Source: a bacterium (lineage in GTDB: Bacteria > UBP18 > UBA7526). From it: a DNA stretch of 16,071 bases. Positions 13,836 through 16,071 of the stretch are shown here, one piece after another. Under the pieces are notes generated by a model, which saw only the letters and a list, made by a program, of their open reading frames with translations, made no database searches and had not been told where the DNA came from. The stretch is taken from positions 1 to 16,071 of the forward strand of contig JAHIPW010000111.1 in NCBI GenBank assembly GCA_018903055.1, in the 5' to 3' direction. The position numbers and the translations under genes are program-made. Positions within the stretch are counted from its first letter, which is position 1. Each line of letters begins with the position of its first letter.

Positions 13836-14216
13836 ATGCAAAGCTATAAGGATTTAGAGGCATATAAATTAGCACATAAGTTGGCGGTGGAAGTTCATAA
13901 AATAACTCTTTCTGATCTTCCCAAATTTGAGATGTATGAGGAGGGTAATCAGGTTAGAAGGTCTTCTAAATCTATTCCCTCTAACATAGTAGAGGGTTTT
14001 GGGAGAAAAAAGTATCAGCAGGAATATATAAAGCATCTCACCTATGCCCTGGCTTCTTGTGATGAAACAAAGGAACATCTGGAATTACTCTTTGAGACAG
14101 AATCCTTTAAGAACAAAGAGAAGTTTGATTACTTCTTAAAGGAATATGAAAATCTAGGAAGAAAACTTTACAGACTAAAAGAAGCGGTCGAGAAAGGTTT
14201 GAAGCCTGAAGCCTGA
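13836..14216 (+). CDS. Four-helix-bundle protein (S23 / IVS-encoded type)
   Basis: A 126-residue helical protein. The start SYKDLEAYKLAHKLAVEVHK, then RRSSKSIPSNIVEGFGRK (41-58), YIKHLTYALASCDETKEHLE and a C-terminal LGRKLYRLKEAVEKG are signatures of the PF05635 four-helix-bundle family. This family was first seen in intervening sequences of 23S rRNA genes and is widespread as stand-alone genes of unknown function; related proteins accompany some diversity-generating retroelements, but no reverse transcriptase is in this window. An AAGGAG-type ribosome-binding site lies at 13820-13825. It separates two envelope genes that would otherwise be neighbours, and related word tracts lie on both sides. 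Its last codons (LKPEA) and stop come from the tract at 14203, pointing to a mobile or transferred cargo. Confidence 0.9.
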   Translation: MQSYKDLEAYKLAHKLAVEVHKITLSDLPKFEMYEEGNQVRRSSKSIPSNIVEGFGRKKYQQEYIKHLTYALASCDETKEHLELLFETESFKNKEKFDYFLKEYENLGRKLYRLKEAVEKGLKPEA

Positions 14217-14250
14217 AGCTTGAAGCTTGTGGCTTGTGGCTTGAAGCTGG
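14203..14250. repeat. CCTGAAGCTTG word tract ending the S23-type gene
   Basis: GCCTGAAGCTTGAAGCTTGT at 14211-14230 is identical to 6878-6897, and the match continues through GGCTTG. The tract begins inside the S23-type gene and supplies its TGA stop. Here it is not preceded by the CTACAGG half, which lies on the other side of the gene. Confidence 0.85.
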
Positions 14251-14274
14251 TAACTTTTATTGGAGGCGAGAGCA

Positions 14275-15198
14275 GTGCCCAGGCATCCTTTGGATAAGTA
14301 TTTTTTGTATCGATTTGTTCGCTTTATGTCCTTTACTCTGCCTTTAGGCATTGGCTATCTATTGGCAACCGTAACGGGAATCATTGCCTATTCCTTATCA
14401 GGGAAGAATAGAAGAGCAGTAATCTCCAATCTAACTCAGGTTTTGGGTAAGGAGGCGAGCAGAAGAAGGATTTGTTTCGTAGCCGGTAACACTTTCTGTA
14501 ATTATTCCAAGTATATCGTTGATTACTTCAGATTTTCTCGTATTAACAAGGATAACTGGAAGAGCATCATTCCTCAGTATGAGGGGGCAGACTTTATTGA
14601 TAGTACTTTGAAGAAGGGAAAAGGTCTTATGCTCTTGACCGCTCATCTGGGTAATTGGGAGTTGGGGGGGCTATTATTTAACATTTTAGGTTATCCTATG
14701 AATGTGGTCACCTTGATCGATGAGGATTTGAAGATTGATGAGGTAAGGGAGAGGTGGAGAAGCAGTCGGGGAATAAAGTCCCTGACAGTTAATAATTCCA
14801 TAACGGCAGCCAAGAACATCGCAGATGCCCTGGCAAAAAATGAGATAGTGGCTATGCTTGGGGATCGGGCAACCAAGACCAATAGGATGAGAATAAAGTT
14901 CTTCGGTAAGGAAGCCTACTTTCCTACTGGACCAGCGATCCTGAGTTTACTAACTGGGGCTCCCATTGTTCCTGGTTTTGTTCTTTATCAGGGCAGGGGT
15001 AGATACTATGGAGTGGCAGAGGAACCCATCTATGCTAAAGATACTGGCAATCGAGAAAAAGATATTCGAAGAACATTGGAGAAAATAATTAGAGTCTTTG
15101 AGAAATATATTCGTCAATATCCCGATCAGTGGTATAATTTTTATCCTTTCTGGGAGACACGGATAGGCACGGATAAAAACACGGATAGACACGGATAA
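14275..15198 (+). CDS. LpxL/HtrB-type lysophospholipid/lipid A acyltransferase
   Basis: A 307-residue inner-membrane acyltransferase expected to add a secondary acyl chain to lipid A or a similar glycolipid. An N-terminal hydrophobic segment (about 15-40) is followed by the catalytic HxxxxE motif in TAHLGNWELGG (His124, Glu129). Then come the MLGDRATK block (195-202), YFPTGPAILSLLTGAPIVPG (215-234) and the C-terminal QYPDQWYNFYPFWE, all standard for the family. GTG 14275 is chosen because GGAGG (14262-14266) stands 8 nt upstream. The TTG at 14260 overlaps that site. The last 12 residues, RIGTDKNTDRHG, are encoded by four copies of CACGGATA and are not expected in the family, so the original 3' end was extended or replaced. 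lolA starts 12 bp downstream, so the two are very probably co-transcribed. Confidence 0.92.
   Translation: MPRHPLDKYFLYRFVRFMSFTLPLGIGYLLATVTGIIAYSLSGKNRRAVISNLTQVLGKEASRRRICFVAGNTFCNYSKYIVDYFRFSRINKDNWKSIIPQYEGADFIDSTLKKGKGLMLLTAHLGNWELGGLLFNILGYPMNVVTLIDEDLKIDEVRERWRSSRGIKSLTVNNSITAAKNIADALAKNEIVAMLGDRATKTNRMRIKFFGKEAYFPTGPAILSLLTGAPIVPGFVLYQGRGRYYGVAEEPIYAKDTGNREKDIRRTLEKIIRVFEKYIRQYPDQWYNFYPFWETRIGTDKNTDRHG
15158..15197 (+). repeat. CACGGATA short tandem repeat inside the acyltransferase 3' end
   Basis: Four copies of CACGGATA start at 15158, 15168, 15180 and 15190. They encode the final residues and the TAA stop of the acyltransferase and end 13 bp before lolA. This is a half-tract without a right-hand reverse-complement partner. 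Confidence 0.92.
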
Positions 15199-15210
15199 AA
15201 GGAGTAGATT

Positions 15211-15864
15211 ATGAAGAGAATGTTGTTGCTTCTGTTAGCAGCGATTCTTTTAGGGAGTTCTATTTGGGCCGGGAATGATCTGGATAGTATTTTGAAGGAA
15301 ATGGATAAGAAACAGAAAGGAGTAAAGGACCTTAATGCCTCATTCATCCAGGAGAAAATGATGGAACTATTGGAAGAAAAATTAATCTCTCAAGGGAGGA
15401 TGAAATATAAAAACCCAGACAAAATGTCCTGGGAATATTCGGCTCCTGACCCACTTTTGATGATTATTAAGGGAAAGAAAATGTGGCTCTACTATCCCGA
15501 TATGAAGGTGGCCGAGAAGTATGATTTGACAGGGGCGGGGGAGACCTTAGGGCTCTTTGTGGGTTTTGGAAAGTCTATGGAATATCTGAAGAAAAATTAC
15601 CAGATCAGACTCCTTGAAAAGAAGAAGGACTTTTGTTTGCTGGAACTCATTCCCAAAAGAGAAGAGGAATTGAGATATATATCCAAAATAATCTTATGGA
15701 TCGATACTAAAGAATACTGGCCAGTCAAGACCAAGATATTTGAGCCGAATGGTGATACCACTTTAATAGAGTTTAAGAACATTAAAGTCAATACTAAGAT
15801 TCCAGATTCAGAGTTTGAGTTTGAGGTTCCCAAAGGAGTGGAGGTAGTGGAGCCCCTTAAATAA
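15211..15864 (+). CDS. lolA: Periplasmic lipoprotein carrier LolA
   Basis: LolA carries lipoproteins through the periplasm from the LolCDE exporter to the outer membrane. The 217-residue product has a signal peptide (MKRMLLLLLAAILLGSSIWA, likely cleaved after Ala20). It then has the family's DLNASFIQEK strand, SQGRMKYKNPDKMSWEY, DPLLMIIKGKKMWLYYPD, a Lys-rich linker, the WIDTKEYWPVKTKIFEPNGD hairpin and a C-terminal FEFEVPKGVEVV. The typical Arg of the hydrophobic-cavity region falls in GRMKYKNP. AAGGAG lies 8 nt before ATG 15211. Clustering with an acyltransferase and a LolB-fold lipoprotein gives a coherent outer-membrane module. No separate lolB of classical type is seen. Some LolA/acyltransferase pairs also belong to aryl-polyene or lipid-export loci, which the right-hand flank could decide. 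Confidence 0.9.
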   Translation: MKRMLLLLLAAILLGSSIWAGNDLDSILKEMDKKQKGVKDLNASFIQEKMMELLEEKLISQGRMKYKNPDKMSWEYSAPDPLLMIIKGKKMWLYYPDMKVAEKYDLTGAGETLGLFVGFGKSMEYLKKNYQIRLLEKKKDFCLLELIPKREEELRYISKIILWIDTKEYWPVKTKIFEPNGDTTLIEFKNIKVNTKIPDSEFEFEVPKGVEVVEPLK

Positions 15865-16008
15865 GGGAGGAGGGAGGAAGTCAATAGTCAATAGTCAATA
15901 GATGAGGGATAATGAAATCCTGGATGTCCGAATAACCGTGATGTAGTTTGGTTATTGAGATTTTGAATTTGGAATTTGTTTGGTTATTGTTTCTTGATGT
16001 ATCTTGGT
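15865..16008. repeat. Word tract between lolA and the flavodoxin-like gene
   Basis: GTCAATA occurs three times in tandem (15880-15900), putting TAG in all three frames. AATCCTGGATGTCCGAATAA and two copies of TTTGGTTATTG (15947-15957, 15979-15989) follow. TTATTG-type words on the right roughly mirror CAATA on the left. The right part also contains GAATTTGGAATTTG, reminiscent of GAATTTCG in the purA repeats. No terminator or promoter stands out. Confidence 0.7.
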
Positions 16009-16020
16009 TGGGAGTAAGCG

Positions 16021-16071
16021 TTGAAAGCGACGATTGTTTATTTTTCCCAGACAGGGAATACAGAGAAGGTA
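16021..16071 (+). CDS. 5' end of a flavodoxin-like gene (partial)
   Basis: The 17 codons from TTG 16021 to the window edge read (M)KATIVYFSQTGNTEKV. This is the classic first strand and FMN-phosphate loop of flavodoxins (S/T-x-T-G-N-T). GGGAG at 16010-16014 is a fitting ribosome-binding site for the TTG start. The rest is outside the window, so it could be a plain flavodoxin, a flavodoxin-ferredoxin fusion of the EFR1 kind, or a flavodoxin-domain flavoprotein. Confidence 0.8.
   Translation, partial: MKATIVYFSQTGNTEKV

Noticed and set aside
13836-14216. Accessory protein of a diversity-generating retroelement
   Set aside because: Related four-helix proteins occur there, but no reverse transcriptase, template repeat or variable repeat is visible in the window.

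Overview
The window looks like chromosomal DNA from an anaerobic, diderm (Gram-negative-type) bacterium, probably from a poorly cultured candidate lineage. The evidence for an outer membrane is a LolA carrier, an LpxL/HtrB-type acyltransferase and two lipoproteins with lipoboxes. The evidence for anaerobic life is a block of BadF-type activase and 2-hydroxyacyl-CoA-dehydratase-like iron-sulfur proteins. Arg codons AGA/AGG and Ile codon ATA are heavily used. I cannot assign a phylum from sequence alone. All genes lie on the + strand.

Layout. 1-88: the last 28 codons of a probable leuD. 305-1594: purA, flanked on both sides by direct copies of one repeat. 1823-2322: a tRNA array (Lys-TTT, Glu-TTC, Val-TAC) with a promoter, a long trailer/leader and a strong palindromic terminator. 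2342-4436: an ATP-grasp ligase and a NodB-type polysaccharide deacetylase. 4541-10254: five genes of a split acyl-CoA-dehydratase-activase-type system in the order A1 - activase - B1 - A2 - B2, where A and B are two related cysteine-rich families. 10513-11846: two membrane proteins, an ICMT/PEMT-like methyltransferase and a small-multidrug-export-family protein. 12027-15864: envelope genes, namely a DUF4410-like lipoprotein, a LolA/LolB-fold lipoprotein behind a consensus promoter, a four-helix-bundle S23-type protein, an LpxL-like acyltransferase and LolA. 16021-end: the start of a flavodoxin-like gene.

The activase ATPase (two interface cysteines 39 residues apart) probably drives low-potential electrons into the A/B proteins, which have the make-up of two paralogous heterodimers. 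The substrate cannot be read from the sequence. In other anaerobes, as I recall, the same modules occur fused in one very large protein.

The most unusual aspect is the intergenic DNA. Most gene junctions are filled by a low-complexity palindromic tract. A short word of about 5-12 nt is repeated on the left and its reverse complement on the right, often with GC-rich hairpins embedded. The word differs between junctions, but related words recur. These tracts begin at or just inside the 3' end of the preceding gene and often supply its stop codon. In three places a 7-nt register puts stops in all three frames. They flank genes as direct repeats (purA, B2), and two variants with shared arms and variable hairpin cores bracket the 5875-11139 block. 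I regard this as the best candidate for an undescribed element family.
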